Source: Saccharothrix sp. ALI-22-I (lineage in GTDB: Bacteria > Actinomycetota > Actinomycetes > Mycobacteriales > Pseudonocardiaceae). From it: a DNA stretch of 64,000 bases. The stretch covers positions 310,001 to 374,000 of the forward strand of contig NZ_MTQP01000065.1 of NCBI RefSeq assembly GCF_001984175.1, read 5' to 3'. Shown here piece by piece: positions 48,974 to 59,500 of the stretch. Both the position numbers and the translations under genes were made by a program. Positions within the stretch are counted from its first letter, which is position 1. Every line of letters begins with the position of its first letter. Below the pieces are notes generated by a model that was given only the letters and a program-made list of their open reading frames with translations, did no database searches and had not been told where the DNA came from.

Positions 48974-50677
48974 ATGCTGCCCAAGCTGCTGCCGCGCCAC
49001 CACGGGCTGGAGGGCACCCTCAAGTACCTGTTCGCCCCGATCGGCGAGCACACCGACCCGCACCTGGTGGCCGCGTGGGACACCAGCCTGCTGGAGTTCG
49101 ACGACACCGTGCGGCCCGGCACAGTGGAGCGCCGTGAGCTGGTGCGCCAGCTGGACGCGCCGCGCCGACTGCGCGGCAAGCACGTCAAGGCCGGTCACGT
49201 GCTGCACGTTCCCATCTCCGTCCACGCCGAGGACGGGCTGCTGGGCGACACGGTGTGGCGCGGGCTCGCGGAGGAGTTCGTCGCCTGGCTCGGCTTGGAT
49301 CGGTGCCGGTGGGTGGCGGTGCACCACGGCACCTCCCGCAACGACAACGACCACATCCACCTGGTGGTGCAACTGGTCGGCGAGGACGGCCGGGTCGCCC
49401 GGCTGGACCACAGCAAGCGCAAAGCGCGAGCGTGGGCACTGGAGGTCGAGCAGCGGCTGAACCTGGTGCACACCGGACGCTCGGGCACCGGCGCCCGGGA
49501 GCTGACCCGCGCCGAGTATGAACGCGCGCACCGCGACCACAAGGAACCCGAACCGCAGCGGCGCGTCCTGGAACGCAAGGTGCGGGCCGCGGCGGCCGGG
49601 GCCACGGACCCGGGCGAGTTTGTCGACAACCTCACCCGCGCTGGGGTCGAGATCGACCTCGTCACCGCCGAGGTCGGCCCGGACGGCCTGATGCCCGCCG
49701 GCCGGCGGGTCGTGGGCTACACCGTGGCGCTCACGCGCGAGGAACTGGCACGCGACAAGGTGCCCGCCGACGTCCCGGCGCTGCGGCTGTCCGGCGGGCA
49801 GCTCGCCCGCGACCTGGCCCTGGGCGAGGTGATCGACCGGTGGCGTGCCGCACGGCCGCCGCTGGGCCCGGACGGCGAACGCACACCGACACGTGAGTCG
49901 GCGCTGGTCGGTGCCCTCACCGCACCCGGCCAGTGGCGGGCGCAACCGGCGGACGGGCCCCTGCCGCGGTGGCGACGCCGGATGACCGAACAGGGCGTAC
50001 ACGAGGCACTGGACACCCTCGACGCCCTGGTCGACGAAGGCCTCGTCGCACCGCCCGCCAGCGCGGCCGCGCCCTCAGATCGGGCGGCACGGCTGCACCA
50101 CGCGCTCGACCAGGCAGCCGGGCTGGCCACGGTCGTGGCAGTGCTGTGGCCAGCCGGCGGGGTCGACGAGCAGGGCCGCCCAGTGGGCGAGCACGCCCGC
50201 CGGGCCGCCGAGGACCTCGCGGCCGCCGCCCGCCTCACCCGACCCGCACCGACCCGCCGCCCGGTGCGCCGCCCGGACCCGCTGCTGCCCGAACTGGCGT
50301 CGGCCGCGCGCGTGGTCGCCCGCACCGCCGGCGACCCGGAACTGACGCTGCTGCTACTGATCCTGATCGTGCTCGCGGTACTGGTCATCGCCGTCAGCGC
50401 CTGGTTCGACGCCAGCGCCCCACGTGGCACACCCGACGCGCACGTGCACGACGCCACGACGCTGCTACGCCCCTACGAGGCTGACGCCCACGAGTTGCGT
50501 ACACCCCGCGATCCGCCCGCACGCACCGGACCCGACCTGGAACGGCGTCCGGCCCCTGAACGGCACGCGGTCGAGGACGGCCATCGCCGGCTCGCCTCAA
50601 TCCTGCCCCGACTCCGGCAGCGCCCGCCGACGCACACGAAGCCCCACCAGCCGCTGCCTGGCGGGCAGACCCGCTGA
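48974..50677 (+). CDS. Relaxase/mobilization nuclease
   Basis: A 567-aa MobA/VirD2-type relaxase. Motif III is RNDNDHIHLVV (residues 122-132), with His127 and His129 as metal ligands, and the conserved N-terminal nuclease part covers about 1-160. The C-terminal part contains one membrane helix (LTLLLLILIVLAVLVIAVSAW, near 475), unusual for a relaxase, and a basic Pro-rich tail. It should nick the oriT-like site upstream. As the TraB gene at 38400 is broken, mobilization would need a helper element. Confidence 0.87.
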   Translation: MLPKLLPRHHGLEGTLKYLFAPIGEHTDPHLVAAWDTSLLEFDDTVRPGTVERRELVRQLDAPRRLRGKHVKAGHVLHVPISVHAEDGLLGDTVWRGLAEEFVAWLGLDRCRWVAVHHGTSRNDNDHIHLVVQLVGEDGRVARLDHSKRKARAWALEVEQRLNLVHTGRSGTGARELTRAEYERAHRDHKEPEPQRRVLERKVRAAAAGATDPGEFVDNLTRAGVEIDLVTAEVGPDGLMPAGRRVVGYTVALTREELARDKVPADVPALRLSGGQLARDLALGEVIDRWRAARPPLGPDGERTPTRESALVGALTAPGQWRAQPADGPLPRWRRRMTEQGVHEALDTLDALVDEGLVAPPASAAAPSDRAARLHHALDQAAGLATVVAVLWPAGGVDEQGRPVGEHARRAAEDLAAAARLTRPAPTRRPVRRPDPLLPELASAARVVARTAGDPELTLLLLILIVLAVLVIAVSAWFDASAPRGTPDAHVHDATTLLRPYEADAHELRTPRDPPARTGPDLERRPAPERHAVEDGHRRLASILPRLRQRPPTHTKPHQPLPGGQTR

Positions 50678-50882
50678 TCCCGTCGGCATCGCTGTCGGAT
50701 TCCAAAGTCGCCTGCATGTGTCGGTGCACCCTGGTGCGCACAGGTAAGTACGGGAAGACGTGCACAGTAGCGGCCAGGTGCAGACGGACGTCAAGTTCGT
50801 TGAGCTATGGACGCCAGCGGCCGTAGACGAGTGGATATCGCGGTCACACGTGGTTCGGTAGCGGTGGGCTGATGGGATGCGA
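50678..50882. other. Intergenic region after the relaxase gene
   Basis: No gene or clear hairpin is seen. It leads into a decayed insertion sequence. Confidence 0.4.
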
Positions 50883-51296
50883 TCATTGGGTGTCGGTCCG
50901 TGGGCGTGGCGGCCGATGGGTTGAGGGGGTTGTCGTGATGGTCGGTCGGAGTCGCGCGTGGTGGGTGGCCGGCAGCGCACTGGTCGGCGGTGGTGTGGTG
51001 TGGGCGGTGCTGCGGTTCGGGGTGGCATGTGGGGCAGGTGACCTGGCCGATGAGCGGGCGATCCGTCGGAAGATGCGGGAGACGGTGGGTTGGGAGACGT
51101 CGAACCAGTCCCCTGCCACGGTCTGGGACAGGTTCTGGCGTAACAGCACGAGCGTGAGCAGCACCGATCGGTGCAGATCCAGCACCTTGGGACATCCCAC
51201 CGGCCGGTCCGACGACGTCAGGACCTGGTGGATCCGGGCGACCAATTCCTAGATCTGAGCGTGGTCGAGCCCGGTCATAGACTGGTAGCGCGACAG
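50883..51296 (-). pseudogene. IS5-family transposase remnant with in-frame amber stop
   Basis: The minus strand encodes LSRYQSMTGLDHAQI, then TAG at 51249-51251, then ELVARIHQVLTSSDRPVG and the HTH VLDLHRSVLLTLVLLRQNLSQTVAG DWFDVSQPTVSRIFRR. This is the N-terminal helix-turn-helix of IS5-type transposases. After RIFRR the frame degenerates and there is no DDE catalytic domain, so the transposase is dead. Confidence 0.75.
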
Positions 51297-51359
51297 CCCC
51301 GCCTCTTCGTGGTGGATCGTTTCTGTGAGAGGAAACCGGCCCTACCCAGGCGGGGCTGT
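51293..51359. repeat. 12-bp perfect inverted repeat at the IS remnant end
   Basis: ACAGCCCCGCCT (51293-51304) pairs with AGGCGGGGCTGT (51348-51359). It lies at the 5' side of the transposase remnant and is probably either the stem of a transcriptional shield or part of the IS end. Confidence 0.5.
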
Positions 51360-51393
51360 TGCACTGTCACTCCAAGATCAACCTTCTAATGCC

Positions 51394-51747
51394 CTAGACT
51401 TCAGAATCATCACTTTTCTGTTTCCGCTCTGATTCGACGACACGCGTCATGCCGTCAATGGTGCCATCACCATCATCGCCACCCCTCCCCTTCACTCGCC
51501 GAATAACGGCCTTGACCGACGATTTGATTGATGAGGCAATCAAGTCGGATGCCACGCCAGCGCCAACGGAAACTGCAATAGTTAGGACCTCGGCCAGTCC
51601 GAATCCATGACCTTCCTTGTCGTCATCAAGGACCTTCACGAGCATGTCAGGGGTGTCAATAAGGGCATGATCTGGTTCGACTACGGGCCGCCCTCCTGAA
51701 TCTACCTCCAAATGCAAGATGAAGTACTGGCGCTCAACGTCAGACAC
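51394..51747 (-). CDS. Small acidic/helical protein downstream of metallopeptidase
   Basis: A 117-aa protein. A beta-type N-terminus (QYFILHLEVDSGGRPVV) is followed by a hydrophobic segment LAEVLTIAVSVGAGVASDLIASSIKSSVKAVIRRVKGR (about 50-88) and a charged tail. The layout recalls the effector-associated constant component EACC1 of actinobacterial conflict systems, but the match is weak. It is the second gene after the metallopeptidase, 65 nt downstream, and its codon use is AT-rich like its partner. Confidence 0.55.
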   Translation of the reverse strand: MSDVERQYFILHLEVDSGGRPVVEPDHALIDTPDMLVKVLDDDKEGHGFGLAEVLTIAVSVGAGVASDLIASSIKSSVKAVIRRVKGRGGDDGDGTIDGMTRVVESERKQKSDDSEV

Positions 51748-51812
51748 GCAAACCCCTTTGGAAATAGATCAACAACGGCAAAATATCGGAAAACCCCAGA
51801 GTGGGCATAAAA

Positions 51813-53048
51813 CTAGATACAATTTTTCTTCTGAAATATGCGCGCCTGTTCCTTGATCCAGTCAACGCCCCGTTCTCTCAGGTCATGCTTTGCGTGAAAT
51901 AGGAGGGAATCACCTGCAAGTCGCAGATTGTGCTCCTCGGCTGCTGCGGTCACTGTAGATGTCCGCGGCACGAGCAGAGCATCCCGGTCTCTAATCGGCG
52001 TGTCAATCCAGTCGGGTTCGTAGTCAGAAAGAACTGCGCCGACTATCCTATCGAGAGACAGATACAAAAACAACCAACGCACACTCATATAAGCTTGGTG
52101 TCGATGCCGACCTTTAAAGAACTCCGATGAGTCTAGTAACAGGTCGTACGCGAAGTTATCCGCTTCGAGTTCCAGTTCAATGCTAGGCCTCCGACCCTCA
52201 TGATGAAGCATGTGTGCATACTCATGAGCGAGTAGAAAATGCGACTGGATCTGGCTGACTTCGCATGCCTGAAGGAACACCTCGCGGCTCGGCGTTCGCG
52301 GCACCGGAAGTGAGCTGTGATCAACATTCGGAAAGTACAATGAGAACACATAGGGCAACAAGAGCTCTATGACATTCTCGCCAGTGGCTAGAGTGTCTGC
52401 TCTTGTCGCTGGATCAAGGAGTCCCCTCGAAATCGTTAGCAAAATGAGGTTGACAGTTCTCAAATGCTCGCGAACAATCGCTGAAACTTCTATTCTGCGT
52501 GACCCAGGAAAGCTGTACGCGTAGATCTGAGGACGAATTACCGTCTGAACTGAAATTTTTTCGAGTCGCTCAGGTGAGGCTACACCAGCACCCTTAATTC
52601 TTTCCCTGAAATCGGTAATCCACCACGCATTAGGCAGGTCAAGATTTGCTGCCAGCAAGGACTTCGCACCTTCCAGGGAAGTCGCGCAAAGTGACTTGAA
52701 TGCTTCTGCCTCTACGTCGATTCCCAGGACTACAGCCGATCGCAACAAGTAGTAATACGTGGCCAACTTCAATCGATGGGACTTCCATTCCTGCGCCTCG
52801 GGCGTTGCAGGAGTCATGAAGTCAAGCGCGGGACCGACGTAACCATCGATATCCCAGAAGGTGCCATTTGAGTCTTCATCCGACCCGAGCGCATCAGGGT
52901 AAACGGATAGATGGCGGTCCATCAGGGCGCCAACAAGCTCGACAGCTTGCTTGAATTCATTAATATGTATGACCGGAGAAGGTCGCTTACGATCCGTGCT
53001 TGGCTCTACATTGGCCCTGATATACTCCCAGTATGGGTTCTCTTTCAA
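51813..53048 (-). CDS. Predicted zinc metallopeptidase, AT-rich accessory gene
   Basis: A 411-aa protein. HEYAH at 275-279 is the HExxH zinc site and ELEAD (293-297) supplies Glu295 as the third ligand in a gluzincin-like layout. The first 260 residues are helical and not recognised. No signal peptide is present, so it acts inside the cell. The TTG at 53048 follows GGGGG by 7 nt. With the small protein downstream it forms an operon of foreign character; a host-defence or toxin role is inferred. Confidence 0.72.
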   Translation of the reverse strand: MKENPYWEYIRANVEPSTDRKRPSPVIHINEFKQAVELVGALMDRHLSVYPDALGSDEDSNGTFWDIDGYVGPALDFMTPATPEAQEWKSHRLKLATYYYLLRSAVVLGIDVEAEAFKSLCATSLEGAKSLLAANLDLPNAWWITDFRERIKGAGVASPERLEKISVQTVIRPQIYAYSFPGSRRIEVSAIVREHLRTVNLILLTISRGLLDPATRADTLATGENVIELLLPYVFSLYFPNVDHSSLPVPRTPSREVFLQACEVSQIQSHFLLAHEYAHMLHHEGRRPSIELELEADNFAYDLLLDSSEFFKGRHRHQAYMSVRWLFLYLSLDRIVGAVLSDYEPDWIDTPIRDRDALLVPRTSTVTAAAEEHNLRLAGDSLLFHAKHDLRERGVDWIKEQARIFQKKNCI

Positions 53049-54069
53049 CTAGCAACCCCCTATAGTGCGACAAGCGATGGTGCCGGCGAGCTTCTCCTGC
53101 AAACACATATCGACCGAAGGTCACCCAGTGTTACCTACCGCCAGCTCCGGGTTACTTCGCTTGTCGCAGTGTGATGCTTCGTGTGATCTAGCCGGAAATC
53201 GCAGCGGTAGAATTTTTCATTAAGTAGGGGGTCCTGAGCGTTCGACACGCGAGGTCTGGAGGTTCGACACGCGCGGGTCAGCGGGGACGGAGGGTTGGGC
53301 GTCCCAGTTCTCGGCCAGGTCGGGGCGGCCGGTTCAGTAGCCAGTCTTGTTGGAGCGCTGATGCCGGCCCGCTTCCATTCGCATAGAGATGACGGGGTTT
53401 GGAACTTAATCAGCCGACAAGGATCGAATTGCGGCCACCTGAACGCTCGACGTTACGTATCTGCACAGGTGCGGCAGTCGAGCGCCCCGACCACCTCGGC
53501 AAGGCAAGCACCTGGCGCTCGTCCCAAGCCCTCCACGCTCATTACTCGCACCTGCGCCGATGCGGCCGGACGGCCGGCTGATCAACTGCTTGCCGTGCCA
53601 CTCTCCCGGACCTACGCAAAGGAGGGGGCTTCCTGTCATCTCGTCGGCCTGGCGCAGCCCTACCGCGCGAGCTGGGGAGCCTGCGACATGCCGGCCCAAC
53701 TGGCGGAGCGGTGCCAGGCTTGCAGGTTCCCCAGCTTGTGCGATAGCCCTTCGGGAGGTCGTCGGGGTGACAGGAACCCCCGGAACCACGCTGGAAGGCG
53801 AGTCTGCCGCTGGTCTTGGTCATCCTGTTGGTCTGCCGCGCGGCGAGCGCTGCTTTGATCTTTTGCGGGTTCCTCCGGGGGCCGCTGGCCGTGCCTCGCC
53901 GACGCCGGGACCGGTACACGTCTTCGGTCACGTGGGTGATGTGCCCGCCGATGTGATCCATCCTCGGCACAGCCTCTGTGATCTTGCCCGCATCAGGCTG
54001 TTCGATGTCGATCTCCTGGGTGATGGGCAGTGGCTCGTATGAGGTCGACAGCATGGTCGTCGGGTCGGA
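53049..54069. other. Gene-poor junction with repeats and an inverted duplication
   Basis: No convincing gene. Repeat words TGAGCGTTCGACACGCG (53235-53251) and GGTTCGACACGCGCG (53261-53275) match the family at 13321. An imperfect 60-bp inverted repeat spans 53624-53783. A minus-strand frame (53542-54054) contains VTEDVYRSRR, faintly like the end of a tyrosine recombinase, and overlaps a plus-strand frame (53295-53858); neither is supported by a good start. Confidence 0.5.
53624..53783. repeat. MITE-like imperfect inverted repeat
   Basis: Arms 53624-53684 and 53722-53783 are inverted copies. The inner 15 nt match with one mismatch (AGCTGGGGRRCCTGC), and GGGGG, TTCCTGTCA and further blocks align. 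Read outward-in, both arms can encode the same peptide pattern SCH...YRxSWGxC on opposite strands, so the arms may be duplicated coding fragments. Confidence 0.5.
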
Positions 54070-55284
54070 TCAGGTGGAGACCACCAGGCGGACGAACCGC
54101 TTGTCGAGGACCTGCCCGTCATCCAGGTCCTCGTCGGCGACGTCGGCAGGGTAGGCGCTGATGATGGGTTGTGCGGTGCGGTCGTGGTCCCAGGCGCGGA
54201 TCACGGCGCACAGCCGTTCGGCGAGCTGTTCGCCAGCGGGGCCGTGGCCGGTGGCGCCGAGCTCGAAGCGGCGTTCGGTCGCGTCGGGTGCGGGTCGGCG
54301 CAGGGTCAGGTAGGCCAGTGAGTCGCCTTCGACGAGGGCGGGGCTGCTGTAGGGGAAGGCGGGGTCGCACAGTCCGGCCTCGACGGCGGCCTGGGTGGCG
54401 GCGAAGCGGCAGGTTCCTGGTTCGGCGCCGGTCAGGCGGGGCCAGATGAGGTCGGTGGACTCCATCGGCACGATCGAAGCCCTGGACCACACGGTGGTCG
54501 CGGGCAGCGCGAGCACCCCGTGCAGGGTGTCCGGGTCGATGGGCTGGTCGGGGTCGAAGTGCAGGTCGACGTCGGCGGCGATGCGGGCTTTGCGTTCGCC
54601 GTCCTGGCCGTCGCCGATCATCGGGATGAAGCCGCACAATTGGCTGTCGGTGGCGCGCAGCACGCCGTCGTCCTGCTTGACGAAGGCGACGCTGCGGGTC
54701 TGCCCGCGCCACGTCAGCGGCACCACGAGTCGGCCGCCGGGAGCGAGCTGGGTCAGCCAGGCGGGCGGCAGGTCCCACGGGCCGACGGTGACGACGATCC
54801 GATCGTAGGGGGCGTGGTCGGGGTGGCCGAGCGCGCCGTCGCCGGTGACGACGTGCACGCGGTCGTAGCCGGTGGCGTCCAGGGCGCGGCGGGCGTGGGT
54901 GGTGACGTCGGGGTGGATGTCGATGGTGGTGACCTGGCCGGTGTCGCCGACGATGTCGGCCAGCAGGGCGGCGTTGTAGCCGGTGCCGGCGCCGATCTCC
55001 AGGACGCGGTCGCCGGGACGGGCGTCGAGCTGGCCGAGCATCATCGCCACGACGGTGGGCACGGAGATGCAGCTCGCGGGCCTGCCGCCGGGCTCGCCGG
55101 GCTTGATGGTGATGGACCTGTTGGCGTAGGCGTCCTCGGCGGTCGCGTCGGGCACGAACAGGTGCCGTGGCACGGTGCGCAGCGCGTGCTCCACGGCGGC
55201 CGAGCGCAGGTGTCCGGCCTCGGCGATGTGGTCGACCATGCGGTCGCGCAGCTCGTCCGGCCCGGTGTCGGTGGTGGCGGTCAT
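54070..55284 (-). CDS. FxLD-type lanthipeptide methyltransferase
   Basis: A 404-aa protein of the protein-L-isoaspartate O-methyltransferase family as found in FxLD lanthipeptide clusters. The SAM motif VLEIGAGTGYNAALL lies at 94-108, and SVPTVVAMM at 74-82 is the active-site helix. The C-terminal 200 residues are a family-specific extension. In related RiPP pathways such enzymes methylate Asp in the peptide, leading to succinimide or isoaspartate. Its ATG overlaps the LanC stop (ATGA), so it is the last gene of the operon. Confidence 0.87.
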   Translation of the reverse strand: MTATTDTGPDELRDRMVDHIAEAGHLRSAAVEHALRTVPRHLFVPDATAEDAYANRSITIKPGEPGGRPASCISVPTVVAMMLGQLDARPGDRVLEIGAGTGYNAALLADIVGDTGQVTTIDIHPDVTTHARRALDATGYDRVHVVTGDGALGHPDHAPYDRIVVTVGPWDLPPAWLTQLAPGGRLVVPLTWRGQTRSVAFVKQDDGVLRATDSQLCGFIPMIGDGQDGERKARIAADVDLHFDPDQPIDPDTLHGVLALPATTVWSRASIVPMESTDLIWPRLTGAEPGTCRFAATQAAVEAGLCDPAFPYSSPALVEGDSLAYLTLRRPAPDATERRFELGATGHGPAGEQLAERLCAVIRAWDHDRTAQPIISAYPADVADEDLDDGQVLDKRFVRLVVST

Positions 55285-56519
55285 CCGATTCCTTCCATGT
55301 CCAATGTCGCAGCAGGTGGTGGAGCGAGCAGCAGGCACGCGTCCCACCGGAACGCGGGCGCGGTGGCCGCGTGGCGGGTGAGCGCGATGCCCACGGTGCC
55401 TTCGAGAAGGCCGTCGCCGGTGACCGGTCGGCGGCCGTGCAGGTGGTGCTCGAAGCGGGTGTGCAGCCGTGGCAGCAGGGCCGTCAGCTCGCTGTCGGGT
55501 CCGGCGTCGGCGGCGGCGCGCCGGACGGCCTGGACGAGTCCGGCCCAGCCGTGGCAGAGGGAGGCGTCGTCGAGCAGGGCCAACTGCTGGTTGTCGGTGA
55601 CGCAGGCGGTCAACGCGTTCTCGGCGGCGCGCTGCCGGCGTCGGTCGCCCAGCGCCAGGGCGGCGAGTTGTTGGGCGCGGGCGAGTCCGGGGGTGCCGTA
55701 GCACCAGGACGGCCGCTGCGGTCCATGCTGGTCAACGGACCCGGTGCGCCATTCCGTCGGCCGGATCGTGCCCGGCCACCACGGCCGGGTCAGGGTGCCG
55801 CACTGCCACCGGTCCAACCAACGGGAGATCCGGTCGATCGCCTCGGCCTGTCCGGGCACGGTGATGCCGCCGATCGTCGCGTGGGCCAGCAGCGCCAGCG
55901 GGCCGGCGATGCCGTGCGCGATGCCGAGGTTGGCGTGGCCGCCGGGCCACTGCGGCGAGGGGAGGTCGGCGGGTGTGTTGTCGGTCCACCAGCCGGGAAG
56001 GTCTTCGCCGTCGACGGTCACGGGCTCGGTGGCCAACCGCACCAGGTAGGACAGCACCTCCCGCGCGAGCGCGTCGTCACCGCCCTGGTGCAGCAGGTAC
56101 GCGCCGAGGCCGGTCAAGCCGTTGATCAGGTCGAACTCGCGCAGTCGCGGCAGGCGGCCCCGGTCGATGCGCTGGTGGGCGGCGTCCAGGCGCTGCCGGA
56201 CGAGTCTGGTGACGTGGCGGTCGAGCGTGTCGATCGCGGACGTGTAGGCGGGTCGGTCGGCGGCGCGCAGGACGAACGCGACCGCCGGAGCGCCCCGGAA
56301 CAGGCAGGCGTCGGGGTGCGCCGTGACCGGGCCGCGGGTCATCGCCGCGACCCACCGGTGGGCGGCGATCCAGTCGGTGAGGCCCGCGTGGGCGTGGGCG
56401 ACGTGCAGCAACGCGATCCCGGCCGCCCCGAAGGACAGCGATTGTCCCCAGTCCGGCGAGGGATCCTGCTCCGGTGGTGCCGCCGTTGCCGGTGGGCTGG
56501 GCAGGTCGGTACCGGTCAT
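55281..56519 (-). CDS. LanC-like lanthionine cyclase
   Basis: A 412-aa cyclase. The LanC motifs are GIAHGIAG (199-206), SWCYGTPG (271-278) and CHGWAG (322-327), giving zinc ligands Cys273, Cys322 and His323. It should add Cys thiols to dehydrated Ser/Thr of the precursor at 59667. Its ATG overlaps the LanB stop and its stop overlaps the methyltransferase start, so translation is coupled on both sides. Confidence 0.92.
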   Translation of the reverse strand: MTGTDLPSPPATAAPPEQDPSPDWGQSLSFGAAGIALLHVAHAHAGLTDWIAAHRWVAAMTRGPVTAHPDACLFRGAPAVAFVLRAADRPAYTSAIDTLDRHVTRLVRQRLDAAHQRIDRGRLPRLREFDLINGLTGLGAYLLHQGGDDALAREVLSYLVRLATEPVTVDGEDLPGWWTDNTPADLPSPQWPGGHANLGIAHGIAGPLALLAHATIGGITVPGQAEAIDRISRWLDRWQCGTLTRPWWPGTIRPTEWRTGSVDQHGPQRPSWCYGTPGLARAQQLAALALGDRRRQRAAENALTACVTDNQQLALLDDASLCHGWAGLVQAVRRAAADAGPDSELTALLPRLHTRFEHHLHGRRPVTGDGLLEGTVGIALTRHAATAPAFRWDACLLLAPPPAATLDMEGIG

Positions 56520-59500
56520 CGGCCGCCGCCGTCGCGTGGCCGGCGGGCTCGCCGGGCGAGGGCTGCGTGCCGGGTCAGCCGGCGGCACGCGTGTTCGCTG
56601 TCCGGGTCGATGCCGATGGCCCGGTTGTGGTGCATGTGCAGCAGTGATTCCAGGACGGCGTCGGTGTCCGCGTCGGACGGCAGTTGCACACGGTAGGCGG
56701 TCAGCGTGTCGGCACGGGACCGCCACGCCCGCTCGACCGGCTCGGTCCAGCCGGGCAGCCGGCGCAGCGCGGCCGGGTCGGTGGCCAGCCGGATCGCCTC
56801 GTCGGTCACCGCGCGGTCGGTCGCGGGAGTGGTGCGCACCCGGCGGCCGGTCAGCCAGTCGGCCGCTTCGGTGGGGCCGCCGAGGAAGCCTTCGACGATG
56901 CCGACCATGCTGGCCACGGTCAGCGCGGTGGGGTGCGCCGCCGTGGCGGGCAGGTCCCGCAGCATGGCGGCGACCAGACGGGAGTCGGCGGCGAAGACGT
57001 CCTCGGCCGCGGCCAGCGTCGCGCCGTGCCCGTAGCGGCCGACCTCCGGGTGGTAGGTGTCCAGCACCAGCCGTCCGATCAAGCCTGCCTGCCGCATCCG
57101 CTGCGTCCACTCCCCGAGCGCGTTGGTGCACGCAGAGTAGTGGCCGGGGTCGGTGCGCAGACGCAGCCGGAGGTGGTCGGTCTCGCGGGTGCTGTGGTAG
57201 CGCAGGAACCACCAGCACGGGTCGCCGTCGAGTCCGTCCAGCAGCGCTGGCAGGTGCCGGGCGATGATCTCGTTCATCCGCTCCGGATGGGTGTGGATCT
57301 TCGCCGTGAGCCAGCCCGAGTCGGGCGCACCGGGCAGGTGCCCGTGCGTGTTGTTCACCTCGGGCAGTGCACCGCGCAGCGGGTTCGGGGCAGCCGGGCG
57401 GGCGGTGACCAGCGGCAACGCGATCTCGTGGGCGTGGTGGTCGATCCAGCCGTAGTCGGCGGCGGGGGTGGCCTCGTAGAGGACGGCCTGGCCGTGCCGG
57501 ACGAGGTGAGCGTGCAGCAGGGTGGCGTGGGCCGGTTCGTCGAGGGTGAGGCGCAGGGTGCGGTCCGCGTCGCGCAGCTCGACCACGTCGGGGCAGCCCC
57601 ACAGCCGCCGCCACCGGTCCAGCAACTGCCGCCAGCCGTCGTCACCGGCCGGACCCGGCGGCAGGTCGGCGGTGGCCAGCCGCCACTGCGCCGGAGACAG
57701 CACGATGCGGCGGTAGCGCACCCGCGGCAGCACCGGCAGGTTCGCGTGCGGACCCCAGTCGAACTGGTACCAGGCCGCGCCGAACGCGCGCGGCAGCTCG
57801 GCCAGGAACCGCGCCAGCGGCGGCGGCTGCTTGTCCAGCGCGAGCGCGTGGAACACCTGCGGCTCGACCACCCGGCGCCGGGACCGGCTGACCAGGTACA
57901 GCCGGTCCCGGGTCGCGGTGACCGCCAGGTCCTCCACGGTGATCAGCGTCGCGGGATCGCCCGGCGCGCGGTGTTCCCCCAGCGGGATCACGTGGTCGAG
58001 GTAGACCGGGACGCGGCAGACGTTCTCGGCGGGCGCGTACTTCGGGCCGAAGCTCAACTGGGCGCGCAGCGCGCCCTCGGTCGCGGCGGGCAGTGCCCGG
58101 TAGACCTCCGCCAGCCCGGAGCCGGTGGCCATCGGGGTGAAGCGGCTGGTCAGCGTCCCGGCCGAGCGGGCAGGAGCGACGGTGAGGGTGAACTCGCCGC
58201 GCTCCACCGCCAACGCACTGGTGGCGTGGACGCGGGCGGACAACTCCACGTGCGGCGGGATGTACCGCTCGTCGAAGTCCTCGTCGGTCAACCTGGCGAT
58301 GTCGTCGTCGGTCAGCACGATCTCGCGGGTGCCGTCGGCCATCGCCCGCCACGCCAGCGCCGCCAGCCGCTCGTCGCGCCGCGCGAACCCTGGGACCGGC
58401 GGGGACAGCACACTGCCGTCGTAGCGGGCCGGGTAGCCCAGGCTGGCGTCCGGGGAGACGACGTCGAGCAGCGGCACCAGCGTGCCGGTGCCGTACCGGT
58501 CGACGAACTCGGCGTGATAGTTCCGCCAGGCCGGGTCGCCGGTCGGGTGCCGGGTCGTGCGCAGCAGCGCCGAGGCGGCACGTTCCATCTCCCGCACGAC
58601 GCCGTCGGGCACCCGGACGTCGCAGTCCAGCAGCAGGTCCGCCGCCAGCGGGGTGCGGCCCGCCGGGGACAGCCGTCGCATGTGCTCCAGCAGCGTGGCG
58701 CGGAGGCGGTGCTGCTCGGCGAGCGGGGTCGCCTGGTCGTTGTGGTGGCGAAGCTCGGCCAAGACGGCGTCGAGTTCGCCGAGCAGGTCCGACATGCCCG
58801 GCAGGGCGCGGGCATCGGCGTGGTGCAACCGGGCAACCAGGTGGGCGAACGGGTCGGTGACCGTGAACGGCGCGCGCAGGTCGGTCAGCAGGTGGCCCTG
58901 CCGCACCAGGTCGGTGAGGGTGTCGAGGACCTTGCGCCGATCGGCGGTGAAGTCCTCGGCGAGCTTGTCGACCAGCACACCGAACCGGACCGGGGTCGAG
59001 GCCGCGTCCCGGACGGCCGCGACCACGCTGGTGTACCGGATCGCCACCCGGTTCGGCCCGTGCGGGACTTCGAGACGGTCACCACGCCGCACGGCGAGGT
59101 CGTTGATCGTCACCTCCAGGCGCTCCAGCAGCTCCGGAACGGCTTCGGCTCGGGCGGTGATGTCGGCCAGCCACTCGGTGTTGACCCGCACGGCCGCTCG
59201 GTGGTCCTCGCCCCACCGGACGCGGGCCGTGCCGGACACCGTCGCCGGGGCCACGCCCGCGAACAGGCCGAAGGGCGTGGGGCGGCCGATACCGCGCAGC
59301 GCGTACCGCGCGGTGGACAGGGTCGCGCTGCGGATCTGCCTGTCGGGCATCGTCTGTCCCGCCCGGATGGCGTCGACGCGGTCGGCCAGCGACGGGCTGG
59401 CCTGCCGCACGGCCTCCGCCAAGCTGGGCCGCGACCACATCCGGTCCAGCCATAACCGGCAGCACGGGATGTCGGTCAGGTCGGGCCACCGGTCGGGCGC

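Noticed and set aside
53295..53858. 187-codon plus-strand frame in the junction region
   Set aside because: It has no ribosome binding site, crosses an inverted repeat and overlaps an opposite frame of equal quality.
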